A DNA stretch of 64,000 nucleotides from RYN-230 sp963760405 (GCA_963760405.1 CAVXCV010000011.1:1-64000); one strand, 5' to 3'. Positions 17,471-28,987 are shown, counted from the stretch's first letter. Made by a program: numbers and translations. The notes: generated by a model from the sequence alone, not told the origin.

Positions 17471-17490
17471 TTTGTGAATGATGAAACACA
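17471..17490. promoter_or_regulatory. Short inverted repeat near the ligase start
   Basis: TTGTG and CACAA flank a 10-base AT-rich spacer (AATGATGAAA) in the divergent intergenic region, about 40 bases upstream of the ligase start. It could be a weak operator or chance. The region is notably AT-richer than its surroundings. Confidence 0.3.
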
Positions 17491-17598
17491 ATGATCGAGA
17501 TCGTCAAGGGATCCGGCGCGCCCCCGATGAGACCGGCTCTGACGTCGCTAAAGCCACGGGTACTTCCGGGCCGGACGGTGAGCGTTTACAGTGGGCCA

Positions 17599-17620
17599 TT
17601 AGTGACTTCAGCATCACTAA
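17599..17620. promoter_or_regulatory. Inverted repeat TTAGTGA-N8-TCACTAA, likely TetR operator
   Basis: Perfect 7-base arms separated by 8 bases lie 28 bases upstream of the acyl-CoA dehydrogenase ATG, between it and the divergent ligase. The size and symmetry fit TetR-family operators. The operon ends with a TetR gene (25987-26583), the natural candidate to bind here. Confidence 0.6.
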
Positions 17621-17647
17621 CGCCGATCATGAACGGACGTCGCGGCG

Positions 17648-18802
17648 ATGGATTTCGACGACACAGCCGAGCACGCGGCGCTGCGGGCCGCGGTCGCCCA
17701 GCTGACCGCCCGGTTCGGCGGTGACTACTACACCGCCCGGGCGCGGGCTGGCGAGCCGTGCGACGAGCTGTGGAAGGCGCTGGCTGAGGCCGGTTTCATC
17801 GGGGTGAACGTGCCCGCTGAGTACGGCGGCGGCGGTACCGGCATCTCCGAGCTCGCGATCGTCTGCGAGGAAACGGCGGCGCAGGGCTGCCCGCTGCTGC
17901 TGCTCCTGGTGTCCAGCGCCATCTCGGCCGAGGTGCTCGCCCGGTACGGCAGTGAGCGGCAGCGCGAGCGCTGGCTGCCTGGTATCGCGGACGGCACGGG
18001 CAAGGTGGTGTTCGCCATCACCGAGCCCGACGCGGGCTCGAACACGCACCGGCTGCGGACCACCGCCACGCCCCAGGACGGCGGCTGGGTGCTGGCCGGC
18101 ACCAAGTACTACATCTCCGGGGTGAACGAGGCCGCCGCCATCCTGGTGGTGGCCCGCACCGGCCCGGCCGACGAGCGCGGCCGCGGCCGGCTGGGCCTGT
18201 TCCTCGTGCCCACCGGCACGCCCGGGCTGCAGGCGCACCGGCTGCGGGTGGACGCGATGCTGCCGGAACAGCAGTTCACCCTGCACTTCGACGACGTCCG
18301 GCTTGGGCCGGACGCCCTGGTCGGCGCCGAAGGCGACGGGTTCGCGCAGGTCTTCCACGGGCTCAACCCGGAGCGGATCACCGGCGCCGCGCTCGGCGTC
18401 GGGGTGGCCCGGTACGCCCTGGACCGGGCCGCGCAGTACGCGCGCACCCGGACGGTCTGGGACGCGCCGATCGGCACCCACCAGGGGGTGGCCCACCCGC
18501 TGGCCAAAGCGAAGATCGAGACCGAACTGGCCGCGCTGATGACCAGCAAAGCCGCCTGGCAGCACGATCACGGCCAGCCGGCCGGCGAGGCGTCGAACAT
18601 GGCCAAGTACGCGGCGGCTGAGGCCGCGCTGGCCGCGGTGGATCAGGCCATCCAGACGCATGGCGGCAACGGCATGTCCGCCGAGTACGGGCTGCTCCCG
18701 TACTGGGGACTGGCCCGGCTGCTCCGGATCGCCCCGGTGAACCGGGAGATGGTGCTCAACTTCGTGGCCCAGCACAGCCTCGACCTGCCGAGGTCATATT
18801 GA
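17648..18802 (+). CDS. Acyl-CoA dehydrogenase
   Basis: This 384-residue flavoprotein begins MDFDDTAEHAALRAAVAQLT. It shows the GFIGVNVPAEYGGGG block, FAITEPDAGSNTHRL (the FAD-binding I-T-E-P-x-A-G-S signature), TKYYISGVNEA, and the C-terminal QTHGGNGMSAEYGLLPYWGL region. It introduces the alpha-beta double bond of an acyl-CoA. As first gene of the carboxylase operon it probably supplies the unsaturated acyl-CoA to the AccAD pair. Confidence 0.93.
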   Translation: MDFDDTAEHAALRAAVAQLTARFGGDYYTARARAGEPCDELWKALAEAGFIGVNVPAEYGGGGTGISELAIVCEETAAQGCPLLLLLVSSAISAEVLARYGSERQRERWLPGIADGTGKVVFAITEPDAGSNTHRLRTTATPQDGGWVLAGTKYYISGVNEAAAILVVARTGPADERGRGRLGLFLVPTGTPGLQAHRLRVDAMLPEQQFTLHFDDVRLGPDALVGAEGDGFAQVFHGLNPERITGAALGVGVARYALDRAAQYARTRTVWDAPIGTHQGVAHPLAKAKIETELAALMTSKAAWQHDHGQPAGEASNMAKYAAAEAALAAVDQAIQTHGGNGMSAEYGLLPYWGLARLLRIAPVNREMVLNFVAQHSLDLPRSY

Positions 18803-18828
18803 CCGGGGCCCGGGCGGCCGAGGGCAGC

Positions 18829-20417
<1,589 letters not shown>

Positions 20418-20421
<4 letters not shown>

Positions 20422-22556
20422 GGCCGGTGCCCGCCCGCAGCACGAGCGCCGCCAGCGGCCCGCGCCCCAGCGGCAGGCCGCGTTCTATCAGCAAACTGCT
20501 CATCGCCAACCGGGGCGAGATCGCGCTGCGCATCATCCGGACCGCCCGCGAGATGGACATCGCCACCGTGGCGGTGTTCAGCGACCCGGACGCGGACGCG
20601 CCCTACCTGGCAGCCGCGGACGAGGCCGTCCGGCTGCCCGGTGCCGCCCCGGGGGACACCTACCTGCGCGGTGACCTGATCATCGCCGCGGCGCAGGCCA
20701 CCGGGGCGGTCGCGGTGCACCCCGGCTACGGCTTCCTGTCCGAGAACGCGGGCTTCGCCCGCGCCTGCGCCGAGACCGGCCTGATCTTCGTCGGGCCACC
20801 GCCCGCCGCCATCGAGGCGATGGGATCGAAGATCGCCGCCAAGGAGCTGATGGCCGCCGCGGGCGTCCCGGTGCTGCCCGGGGTCACGGTGGAGGACCCG
20901 GGGGTAGAAGGCACCGGGGTGCCGGACGCGGCCAAGCTCGCAGCCGCGGTCGCCGAGATCGGCTACCCGGTACTGGTCAAGGCGGCCTTCGGCGGCGGCG
21001 GCCGGGGCATGCGGATCGTCACGGACGCCGGGGGGCTGGCCGGCGCCGTGGCCGCGGCCCGGCGCGAGGCCGCGTCCGCGTTCGGTGACGGCACCGTGTT
21101 CCTGGAACGCTACGTGGACCGGCCGCGGCATATCGAGGTCCAGATCATCGGGGACAGCTACGGCACGATCACGCACCTGTTCGAGCGGGAGTGCTCGATC
21201 CAGCGCCGCTACCAGAAGATCATCGAGGAGGCCCCGTCGCCTGCGGTCGACGAGCGGCTGCGGGCCGGGCTGACCGCCGCGGCAATGGCCGCGGGCCACG
21301 CGATCGGCTACACGGGCGCGGGCACGGTGGAGTTCGTCCTGGACGCCAGCGGCTCGTTCTACTTCCTGGAAGTGAACACCCGGCTGCAGGTGGAGCACCC
21401 GGTCACCGAGGCGGTCACCGGCCTCGACCTGGTCCGGGTGCAGCTGGAGGTGGCCGAGGGACGGCCACTGCCGCCGGAGGTGACCGGGGCCCGGCTGGAC
21501 GGCCACGCGATCGAGGCCCGGCTGTACGCGGAGGACGTGCCGGCCGGCTTCCTCCCGGCTGCCGGCCGCCTGGACCGGTGCCGGATCCCAGACCTCGCGG
21601 GGGTACGGACCGACGCCGGGGTCACCGACGGCAGCGTGGTCGGAGTGCACTACGACCCGATGCTGGCCAAGGTCATCGCGCACGGCGCCACCCGCGACGC
21701 GGCCTGCCGCCGGCTCGCCCGCGCGCTGGCCGAGGCACAGCTGCACGGGGTGACCACGAACCGGGACCTGCTGGTCGGCGTGCTCCGCGAGGAGGAGTTC
21801 CGGGCCGGGCACATCGACACCGGCTACCTGGCCCGGCATGACCCGGCGGTGCTCAGCGACCGGCCCGGCGCCGCCGCCGCGCGCGACCTGCACCTGGCGG
21901 CGGCCGCGCTGGCCGGGCAGGCGGCCCGGCGGGCCAGCGCCAGCGTGCTGCCCGGCATCCCGGCGGGCTGGCGCAACGTGCGCAGCGCGGACCAGTTCGC
22001 GGTGTATGCGTGCGATGGGAAGCAGTACGAGGTCAGGTACCGGATGGACCGGGACGGCCTGGCCATCGCGGTGGACGGCCGCGCGCTGCCCGGTGCCGTG
22101 CCCGGCACGGTCCGGCCCGACCTGGTCGAGCTCACCGTGGCCGGGATCCTGCGCCGGATCCACCTGCATCAGGTCCGCGGCGCCCAGGGCAGCACGGTCT
22201 ACGCCGACAGCCCGCTCGGCTCGACCGTGCTGGCTGAGGTGGACCGGTTCCCCGCGCCCGGCAGCCTGGACGAGCCAGGCACCCTGCACGCGCCGATGCC
22301 GGGCACGGTGGTCCGGGTGGTGGCCCGCCCCGGTGACGAGGTGGCTGCGGGCGCCCCGGTCATCATCCTGGAGGCGATGAAGATGGAACATGTCGTGGCG
22401 GCGCCCTCGGCCGGCCTGGTCGAGCACGTCACGGTGCAGCCCGGCCAGGCGGTAGACGCCGGTGCCGAGCTGGCCCGGGTCACCGTGGCCAGCGAGCCAG
22501 CGGCCAGCGAGCCAGCGGCCGCGATGCGATCAGGACAGGACGCGGAACGCTCATGA
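20418..22556 (+). CDS. accA: Acyl-CoA carboxylase biotin carboxylase/biotin carrier (alpha) subunit
   Basis: A GTG at 20418 overlaps the previous stop (GTGA). After about 22 variable residues the biotin carboxylase begins (KLLIANRGEIALRIIRTARE). It contains HPGYGFLSENAGFA, the ATP-grasp Gly-rich loop AAFGGGGRGM, ERECSIQRRYQKIIEEAPSP and EVNTRLQVEHPVTE. The biotin carrier domain at the end has EAMKMEH with the biotinylated Lys655. Total length is about 712 residues, normal for fused alpha chains. With AccD it forms a catabolic acyl-CoA carboxylase. Confidence 0.93.
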
Positions 22557-23317
22557 CAGATGTCGTCGATTACCAGGTCCAGGGCGCGGTGGCCTGGCTC
22601 ACCATCAACCGCCCGGAGGCGCGGAACGCGCTGTCCGCGGCGGTCCGGTCCGGGCTGTTCGACGGGTTCCGCCGGTTCAATGCGGACGATGACGCGCGCG
22701 TGCTCATCCTGACCGGTGCGGGCGACCAGGCGTTCTGCGCGGGCGGTGACCTGAAGGAGATGGCCGCTGACCAGCTGACCGTCCCGCCGCCCGACTTCGC
22801 GCCCCAGCTCGGCCGCAACATCATGGTGGACAAGCCGGTGATAGCCGCGGTCAACGGGGTCGCCTACGCGGGCGGCTTCCTGCTGGCGCAGAGCTGTGAC
22901 CTGTGCCTGGCCGCGGACACCGCGCGGTTCGCGATCACCGAGGCGAAGGTCGGCCGGGGCGCGCCCTGGGCCGCCCCGCTGCCCTGGCTGATCCCGCCGC
23001 GGATCGCCATGCAGCTGCTGCTGACCGGCGACCCGATCAGCGCCGAACGCGCCCGCGAGGTGGGCCTGGTCAACGAGGTCGTGCCAGCGGCGGAGCTACC
23101 GGGCCGGGCGCGGGCGGTGGCCGAGCGGATCGCCGCTAACGCGCCGCTGTCCGTGCTGGCCGCCAAGCGGACCGTGTCCCTGATCGCCGAGCTGCCGCTG
23201 GCCCAGGCCTTCGCGGCGGCGGAGAAGATCTGGGAGCCGGTCTATCTTAGCGCCGACGCCCAGGAGGGCCCGGCCGCCTTCCGCGAGAAGCGGCCGCCAG
23301 CCTGGCAGGGCCGCTGA
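22553..23317 (+). CDS. Enoyl-CoA hydratase/isomerase
   Basis: The start overlaps the previous stop (ATGA). The 254-residue crotonase-fold protein has the oxyanion-hole motif QAFCAGGDLKEMA and the second region VAAVNGVAYAGGFLLAQSCD. The first acidic catalytic position (Glu144-like) is not obviously conserved (ITEAKVGRGAPWAAPLPWLI), so the exact reaction, hydratase or other crotonase chemistry, is open. In this operon it would hydrate the carboxylated enoyl-CoA. Confidence 0.9.
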   Translation: MTDVVDYQVQGAVAWLTINRPEARNALSAAVRSGLFDGFRRFNADDDARVLILTGAGDQAFCAGGDLKEMAADQLTVPPPDFAPQLGRNIMVDKPVIAAVNGVAYAGGFLLAQSCDLCLAADTARFAITEAKVGRGAPWAAPLPWLIPPRIAMQLLLTGDPISAERAREVGLVNEVVPAAELPGRARAVAERIAANAPLSVLAAKRTVSLIAELPLAQAFAAAEKIWEPVYLSADAQEGPAAFREKRPPAWQGR

Positions 23318-24167
23318 TGGCGGTCGCGATGCAGCCGCTGGTCACGGACCTGGCGGCGGAGACCGAGGACCTGACCGGGATGCTCGCCCCGCTGGCCCCC
23401 GCCGACTGGGAGCGGCCGACCCCGGCGGCCGGCTGGGCTATCCGTGACCAGGTCAGCCACCTCGCCTACTTCGATGAAACAGCCGTGCTCGCCGCCACCG
23501 ACCCGGCGGAGTTCCGCCGCGCCGCGGCCGGGCTGACCGCGGCCGGTGACGACTTCACCGAGCAGGTGGCCCGCGAGCACCGGCACCTGGCGCCCGCGGA
23601 GCTGCTGGACTGGCTGCGCCGGGCCCGGCGCCGGTACCTGGACGTGTTCGCCGGGCTGGACCCGTCAGCCCGGCTGCCCTGGTACGGGCCGCCGATGAGC
23701 GCGGCGTCCTCGGTCACCGCCCGGCTGATGGAAACCTGGGCGCACGGCCAGGACATCGCGGACGCGCTGGGCCGGCCTCGCCCGGCTACCGGGCGGCTGT
23801 TCCACATCGCGCACCTGGGCGTGCGCACGATGGGCTTCAGTTTCGCCGTCCATGGCCAGCCCGGCCCAGGCACGCCTGTCCGGGTGGAGCTGACCGCCCC
23901 GGACGGCACCCTCTGGACGTGGGGCCCGCCGGACGCCGCCGACCGGGTCCAGGGCGCGGCGCTCGACTTCTGCCTGCTGGTCACCCAGCGGCGGAACCGG
24001 CTGGATACCGGGCTGCGGGCCACCGGCCCGGTCGCGGCCGCCTGGCTGGGCCTGGCCCAGGCGTTCGCCGGCCCCCGGGCCCTGGCCGTCCTCAGGGCGG
24101 CCCGCTGGCAGCGGCCCCCGGGACCACCAAGTCCCCGGCCGCCGGCGAGCCCGGGAGCCCGGCATGA
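23317..24167 (+). pseudogene. TIGR03084-family metal-binding protein (maleylpyruvate isomerase-like fold), one homopolymer frameshift
   Basis: The ATG at 23317 overlaps the hydratase TGA. The protein shows the DinB/MDMPI fold with the metal ligands of the family: His in RDQVSHLAYFDE, and Glu and His in LMETWAHGQDIAD. It also contains the TIGR03084 mid-region (HIAHLGVRTMGFSFAVHG). The expected end AQAFAGPPGPGR appears only if one C is added to the C-run at 24072-24076. The corrected frame then stops at the TGA at 24165-24167, giving the ATGA overlap with the next gene. That overlap strongly suggests a base-calling deletion, not a dead gene. Confidence 0.85.
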
Positions 24168-25990
24168 ACAACCCGGCCCGGCCGGTCCGGATCGGCAACT
24201 TCTCCGGCTTCTACGGCGACCGGCTGGCCGCCGCCCGGGAGATGGCCGAGGGCGGCCCGATCGACGTGCTCACCGGCGACTACCTGGCCGAGCTGACTAT
24301 GATGATCTTGTGGAAGGCCCGGCAGAAGGACCCGTCCCTGGGCTACGCGCGCACGTTCCTGGTGCAGCTGGAGCAGATCCTTGGTCACTGCCTGGACCGC
24401 GGCATCAAGATCGTGACCAACGCGGGCGGGCTCAACCCGGCCGGCCTGGCCGGCCAGGTCGGCAAGCTGGCCGCCGGGCTCGGCCTGGCGCCGAAGGTCG
24501 CCTACATCACCGGCGACGACGTGCTGGACCAGATCCCGGCGCTGCTCGCGGACGGGATCGATCTGGCCAACCTCGATACCGGGCAGCGGTGGCAGGATGC
24601 CGCCGCGGCGCCGGTCACCGCCAGCGCCTACCTGGGTGGCTGGGGTATCGCGGCGGCGCTCGCCGCTGGCGCGGACGTGGTGGTCTGTCCCCGGGTCACG
24701 GATGCGTCGCTGGTCACCGGGCCGGCCGCCTGGTGGCATGGCTGGGACCGGACCGACTGGGACCGGCTGGCCGGGGCGGTCATCGCCGGGCACGTGATCG
24801 AATGCGGCCCGCAGGCTTGCGGCGGTAACTACTCGTTCCTGGAGGAGATCACCGACCGCCGCTATCCCGGGTTCCCGATCGCCGAAGTCAGCGCGGACGG
24901 CAGCTCGGTGATCACCAAGCACGACGGCAGCGGTGGCCTGGTGTCGGCCGGCACGGTCACCGCCCAGCTGCTGTACGAGATCGACAGTCCGGCCTACCTG
25001 GGGCCGGACGTGGTCACCCAGTTCGATTCGGTCACCCTGACCGACGAGGGGGCGCACCGGGTGCGCATCTCCGGCGCCCGGGGCAGCCCGCCTCCCGGCA
25101 CGCTCAAGGTGGCCATGAACTACCGGGGCGGCTACCGGAACACGATGACCCTGGTGCTCACCGGCCTGGACATCGAGCAGAAGGCGGCCTGGGCCGAAGC
25201 TGAGCTGTTCGGCCTGCTCGGCGGGGCCGCGCGGTTCGCGGTGGCCGATGTCCGGCTGCTGCGTTTCGACCAGCCGGACGCCCCGTCGAACGAGCAGGCC
25301 ACCGCGCATCTACGGATCACCGTCCAGGATCAGGACCCGGGCCGGGTCGGCCGCGCGTTCTCCGATGCGGTGATGGCGCTTGCGCTCGGCGGTTACGCCG
25401 GGTTCCACACCACCACCCCGCCCACCTCGGCCAGCGAGTTCGGCGTGTACTGGCCGGCCCTGGTGCCCGCTGAGCGCGTGCAGCAGGTGGTGGTGCTGCC
25501 CGACGGCCGCCACCAGCTGGTGCCGCACACGCCACCTGCCGCGGCCAGCTCCGCACCCCCGGGCCCGTACCCGCCGCCCGCCGCGGCCAGCTCCGCACCC
25601 CCCGCTCCGGCCGCCCGGGCCGCGGCACCGCCGGGAGCACCAGGCGGAACCCGGCGGGTCCCGCTGGGCCGGATCGCTGGCGGCCGCTCGGGCGACAAGG
25701 GCGGCAACGCCAACGTCGGCCTGTGGACCCGCGACGATGCGGCTTACGACTGGCTGCGCGGCTGGCTGACCGTCGGGCGCTTCCGCGAGCTGCTGCCCGA
25801 GGCGGCTGCCCTGCCGGTGCGCCGGTATGAGCTGCCCAACCTGCGGGCGCTGAACTTTGTCGTGGCCGGCCTGCTCGGGCTCGGCGTATCCGCCAGTACC
25901 CGGCCCGACCCGCAGGCCAAGGGGCTGGCCGAGTACGTGCGCTCGCGGCTGGCGGACATCCCGGTGACCCTGCTGGATGGGCCGCCGTGA
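24164..25990 (+). CDS. AtuA-like acyclic terpene utilisation family protein (DUF1446) with fused C-terminal domain
   Basis: This 608-residue protein has the AtuA core (RIGNFSGFYGDRLAAAREMA, GPIDVLTGDYLAELTMMILW, IKIVTNAGGLNPAGLA, ECGPQACGGNYSFLEE). A Pro/Ala linker at residues about 455-495 follows, then the small AtuA-associated C-terminal domain (AGGRSGDKGGNANVGLW...). In pseudomonads AtuA is needed for acyclic terpene use, but its biochemical role is unknown. The neighbouring carboxylase, hydratase and dehydrogenase match that setting and the mycobacterial accA2-accD2 region. The substrate here is probably a branched acyl-CoA. Confidence 0.88.
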   Translation: MNNPARPVRIGNFSGFYGDRLAAAREMAEGGPIDVLTGDYLAELTMMILWKARQKDPSLGYARTFLVQLEQILGHCLDRGIKIVTNAGGLNPAGLAGQVGKLAAGLGLAPKVAYITGDDVLDQIPALLADGIDLANLDTGQRWQDAAAAPVTASAYLGGWGIAAALAAGADVVVCPRVTDASLVTGPAAWWHGWDRTDWDRLAGAVIAGHVIECGPQACGGNYSFLEEITDRRYPGFPIAEVSADGSSVITKHDGSGGLVSAGTVTAQLLYEIDSPAYLGPDVVTQFDSVTLTDEGAHRVRISGARGSPPPGTLKVAMNYRGGYRNTMTLVLTGLDIEQKAAWAEAELFGLLGGAARFAVADVRLLRFDQPDAPSNEQATAHLRITVQDQDPGRVGRAFSDAVMALALGGYAGFHTTTPPTSASEFGVYWPALVPAERVQQVVVLPDGRHQLVPHTPPAAASSAPPGPYPPPAAASSAPPAPAARAAAPPGAPGGTRRVPLGRIAGGRSGDKGGNANVGLWTRDDAAYDWLRGWLTVGRFRELLPEAAALPVRRYELPNLRALNFVVAGLLGLGVSASTRPDPQAKGLAEYVRSRLADIPVTLLDGPP

Positions 25991-26583
25991 GCACTGCCGA
26001 GTTCGTCCGGGTCCGCGACCCGGATCGCCGGGAGAAGATCCTCCGGGCCGCGGCGGAGTTGTTCGCCCGCCGCGGCTATCACGCGGTCAGCATGTCGGAC
26101 ATCGGTGCGGTCGCCGGGATCGTCGGGTCTGGTGTCTACCGTCACTTCGGCAGCAAAGCCGCCATCCTGGCCGCCCTGCTCGACCAGGTCATGGATCGCC
26201 TGCTGGCCCAGGCCGCGCGGATTCTGGCCGCCCCGGGCGACGGTGCCGGGCAGCTGGCCGCGCTGGTCGCCGATCAGGTGCTGTTCGCGGTGGACGAGCG
26301 GTACCTGGTCCGGCTGTACCAGCGCGAGGTGCACACGCTGCCCGAGGCCGACCGGCTCCGGCTGCGCCGGCGGCAGCGGCACTACCTCGAGGAGTGGGTT
26401 CACCTGCTGGCCGAGCTACGGCCCGAACTGGCCGACGGCGAGGCCCGCGCGGTGGTGCACGCGGCGATCGGCGCCATCCAGTCCGCCGCCACCTATAACA
26501 GCGGCCTGCCCCGTGACCAGCAGGTCGACCTGCTCAACCGGGCCGCCCAGGCCTGCCTGGCGCTGCCCTGCCGTGGCAGCTAG
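25987..26583 (+). CDS. TetR-family transcriptional regulator
   Basis: The GTG start overlaps the AtuA stop (GTGA). The 198-residue protein has an N-terminal helix-turn-helix (REKILRAAAELFARRGYHAV, SMSDIGAVAGIVGSGVYRHF, GSKAAILAALL) and an all-helical ligand domain. As last gene of the operon it likely senses an acyl-CoA intermediate. It is the best candidate to bind the inverted repeat at 17599-17620. Confidence 0.9.
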   Translation: MSTAEFVRVRDPDRREKILRAAAELFARRGYHAVSMSDIGAVAGIVGSGVYRHFGSKAAILAALLDQVMDRLLAQAARILAAPGDGAGQLAALVADQVLFAVDERYLVRLYQREVHTLPEADRLRLRRRQRHYLEEWVHLLAELRPELADGEARAVVHAAIGAIQSAATYNSGLPRDQQVDLLNRAAQACLALPCRGS

Positions 26584-26589
26584 CGCCCG

Positions 26590-26976
26590 TCATCCGGTGA
26601 CCGCGGCGATGAAACCGTCCGGGTCGGCCAGGCTGACGATGAGTGACGTCACCTTCGCCGGGGAGAACATGGTGCTGAGCCTGCGCTCGGCGTAGGCGGG
26701 CGGGTCGATGGTGATCTCGACCAGGCCGTGCGCGGAGCCGTTGACCAGCCAGCGCCCAGCACGGCCGTGCACGCCCTGGGTGGCCCCGATCTTGGCCTGG
26801 GACCGGCTGACGGACCGGACCGAGCTCCGCGGGATGGCCAGCTCGAAGTTCGAGCCCATCCGGACCCGGATCTCGTCCGGGCCCACCTCCACCGCGGAGG
26901 ACTTCGGGCCGCCGCCGGTGATGGTGGCCAGCCAGACCAGCTTGTCGTAGCTGATCGCGAAGCGCTTCGTGTCCAT
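26590..26976 (-). CDS. Conserved hypothetical protein, 128 residues
   Basis: The frame is intact, beginning MDTKRFAISYDKLVWLATIT. It alternates hydrophobic and charged residues in a beta-rich pattern (EVGPDEIRVRMGSNFELAIP, GLVEITIDPP) and ends in a short helix. It resembles PH-like or lipid-binding beta-barrel proteins in pattern only. I recognise no family with confidence. It is convergent with the TetR gene. No membrane or signal segment is seen. Confidence 0.7.
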   Translation of the reverse strand: MDTKRFAISYDKLVWLATITGGGPKSSAVEVGPDEIRVRMGSNFELAIPRSSVRSVSRSQAKIGATQGVHGRAGRWLVNGSAHGLVEITIDPPAYAERRLSTMFSPAKVTSLIVSLADPDGFIAAVTG

Positions 26977-27011
26977 GCCAGCTCCCGGTGCCGCGTGCTC
27001 GGCAGGCGGGC

Positions 27012-28061
27012 CTACAGGTGCGGGCCGAGCAGGGTCAGGTCGGCCGGGGACAGCCGGTCACCCGCGGTCTTGGCCTGGTGCCAGTACGGATAGAGCAGTG
27101 GCGGGGCGCTCACCTTGTCCAGCCGCTCCATATCCGCGTCGGTCAACGTCAGGTGGGCGGCGGCCAGGTTGTCCGCCAGTTGCTCGCTGGTCCGGGCGCC
27201 GGTCACCAGCGTGGTCACGGCGGGCTTGCGGAGCAGGTAGGCCAGGGCGACCTGGGCCGCGGAAACCCCGTGCTCCTCGCCGACCGAGACCAGCACGTTG
27301 ACCGTGTTGTACAGCTTCTCCTGGTCGTAGACGGGCGGCTCGTTCCAGTCGGTCAGCTGCCGCGAGCCGGAACTCGGCCGCTGGTCCCGGCGGTACTTGC
27401 CGGACAGCAGCCCGCCCGCCAGCGGGCTCCACACCAGCACGCCCAGGCCCTGATCCACCGCGGCGGGGATCAGCTCGTACTCGGCGTCGCGAGCCTGCAG
27501 CGAGTAGTAGATCTGCTGGCTGACGAACCGCGGCAGGCCATGGCGGGCCGCCGTGCCCAGGGCCTTCATCAGCTGCCAGCCCGCGTAGTTGGAGACGCCG
27601 ACGTAGCGGACCTTCCCGGCGCGGACCAGCAGGTCCAGGGCTTCGAGGGTCTCCGCCAGCGGGGTCACCCCGTCCCACTCGTGCACCTGGTACAGGTCGA
27701 TGTGGTCGGTGCCGAGCCGGCGCAGGCTGGCCTCACAGCCGGACACCACATGGTGCAGCGACAGGCCCGCATCATTGGGCCCGCGGCCCATCGGCATCCG
27801 CACCTTGGTGGCCACCAGCACGTCGTCCCGGCGGCCGCGCAGCACCTCGCCGACGATCTCCTCGGACTGGCCGCCGGAATACACGTCGGCGGTGTCGATG
27901 AGGTTGACCCCGGCGTCGAGGCACATGTCCACCTGGCGCCGCGCCTCGTCCACTCCGGTGGTGCCGACGTTGGCGAACGGGCCGGACCCGCCGAACGTCA
28001 TCGTGCCCATGGTGAGCACCGAGACCTTAAGGCCTGACTGGCCGAGGTTCCTGTATTCCAC
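27012..28061 (-). CDS. Aldo/keto reductase
   Basis: The protein is 349 residues. It shows NLIDTADVYSGGQSEEIVGE (catalytic Asp and Tyr), VATKVRMPMG (Lys) and HIDLYQVHEWD (His), followed by the barrel strand RYVGVSNYAGWQL. The NADPH-binding end is VTTLVTGARTSEQLADNLAA. It most resembles the yeast-YPR1/aryl-alcohol-dehydrogenase-like AKR group. It is the last gene of the minus-strand cluster with the hemerythrin, MarR and LLM genes. Confidence 0.92.
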   Translation of the reverse strand: MEYRNLGQSGLKVSVLTMGTMTFGGSGPFANVGTTGVDEARRQVDMCLDAGVNLIDTADVYSGGQSEEIVGEVLRGRRDDVLVATKVRMPMGRGPNDAGLSLHHVVSGCEASLRRLGTDHIDLYQVHEWDGVTPLAETLEALDLLVRAGKVRYVGVSNYAGWQLMKALGTAARHGLPRFVSQQIYYSLQARDAEYELIPAAVDQGLGVLVWSPLAGGLLSGKYRRDQRPSSGSRQLTDWNEPPVYDQEKLYNTVNVLVSVGEEHGVSAAQVALAYLLRKPAVTTLVTGARTSEQLADNLAAAHLTLTDADMERLDKVSAPPLLYPYWHQAKTAGDRLSPADLTLLGPHL

Positions 28062-28076
28062 GGCTCAGCACCCTAC

Positions 28077-28964
28077 TCAGCCGTTGGCCGCGCTGCTGCG
28101 CAGGGCCTCCCGGGCCGCAGGCACGACCTCCTCGGCGAACCGGCGGGACTGGCGTTCCCGGTCCCCGGACGGCCAGTACACGAAGGCGTTCATGCCCTGG
28201 TCGGCATACAGCCGGGCCAGCGTGTCCACCCAGCGGTCCACCGGGCCGTGGAACGGGCCCCGGTCGTCCGCGGAGATCAGCCCCATCACGTTGTAGAGCC
28301 GGGTGAACTGATCCGGATCGCGGCCGGCCGCCAGCGCAGCCTCGTTGATGATCTCGTTGAGCTCTGGCAGCCGCTCCGGCGGCACGTAGGGCGCGGACAC
28401 CGACCAGCCATCGGCCTTGGCGCCGGCCAGCGCCACCGCCCGTGGCCCGGCCACGCCCAGCCAGAGCCCGATCGAGTGCGCGGGCGGCGGCCCGGGCCGG
28501 ACGCTGGGCAGCTGGTAGTAGCTGCCCTGGAAACTGTACGGCTCCCCGGCCCAGCTGGCCCGGATGATGTCGATGGCCTCGCTCAGCGCGCCGCGGGCCG
28601 CGCCCGGGGTGCGCCGCGGGCCGCCCATCCCGGCGATGCCGTCCGCGAACGCGCCCGCCCCGAGCCCGAGCTCGAACCGGCCGCCGGTGAGCACGTCAAT
28701 GCTGGCGGCCTGGCTGGCCAGCATGGCGGGCGGCCGCAGCGGCAGGTTGGCCACGTTGGGGAAGAAGTGCACGGTGGAGGTCCGGGCCGCCAGCCAGGTG
28801 ATCAGTGTGAGCGTGTCGGTGAACTCCGGGTTGTACGGGTGGTCCTGGACGCCCACGTACTCCAGCCCGGCCGCGTCGGCGATACCCGCGATCCGCGCGG
28901 CGATGGCCAGGCCCCCGGTGTTGGGGTCCACGTTGAGGCCGAAAGCGGCTGGCTTTGCTGCCAT
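28077..28964 (-). CDS. LLM-class flavin/F420-dependent oxidoreductase
   Basis: This 295-residue TIM-barrel protein of the luciferase-like monooxygenase family has AGLEYVGVQDHPYNPEFTDT, ARTSTVHFFPNVANLPLRPP, and DVLTGGRFELGLGAGAFADG, the family's cofactor-binding strand. The sequence does not decide between FMN and F420, though actinobacterial members mostly use F420. It lies between MarR and the aldo/keto reductase, probably in one transcript. Confidence 0.9.
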   Translation of the reverse strand: MAAKPAAFGLNVDPNTGGLAIAARIAGIADAAGLEYVGVQDHPYNPEFTDTLTLITWLAARTSTVHFFPNVANLPLRPPAMLASQAASIDVLTGGRFELGLGAGAFADGIAGMGGPRRTPGAARGALSEAIDIIRASWAGEPYSFQGSYYQLPSVRPGPPPAHSIGLWLGVAGPRAVALAGAKADGWSVSAPYVPPERLPELNEIINEAALAAGRDPDQFTRLYNVMGLISADDRGPFHGPVDRWVDTLARLYADQGMNAFVYWPSGDRERQSRRFAEEVVPAAREALRSSAANG

Positions 28965-28987
28965 AGGTCTGCTCCTGTGTCCGGGTC

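Noticed and set aside
17471..17490. TTGTG-N10-CACAA as a definite operator
   Set aside because: The arms are only five bases and there is no second copy; kept only as a weak candidate.
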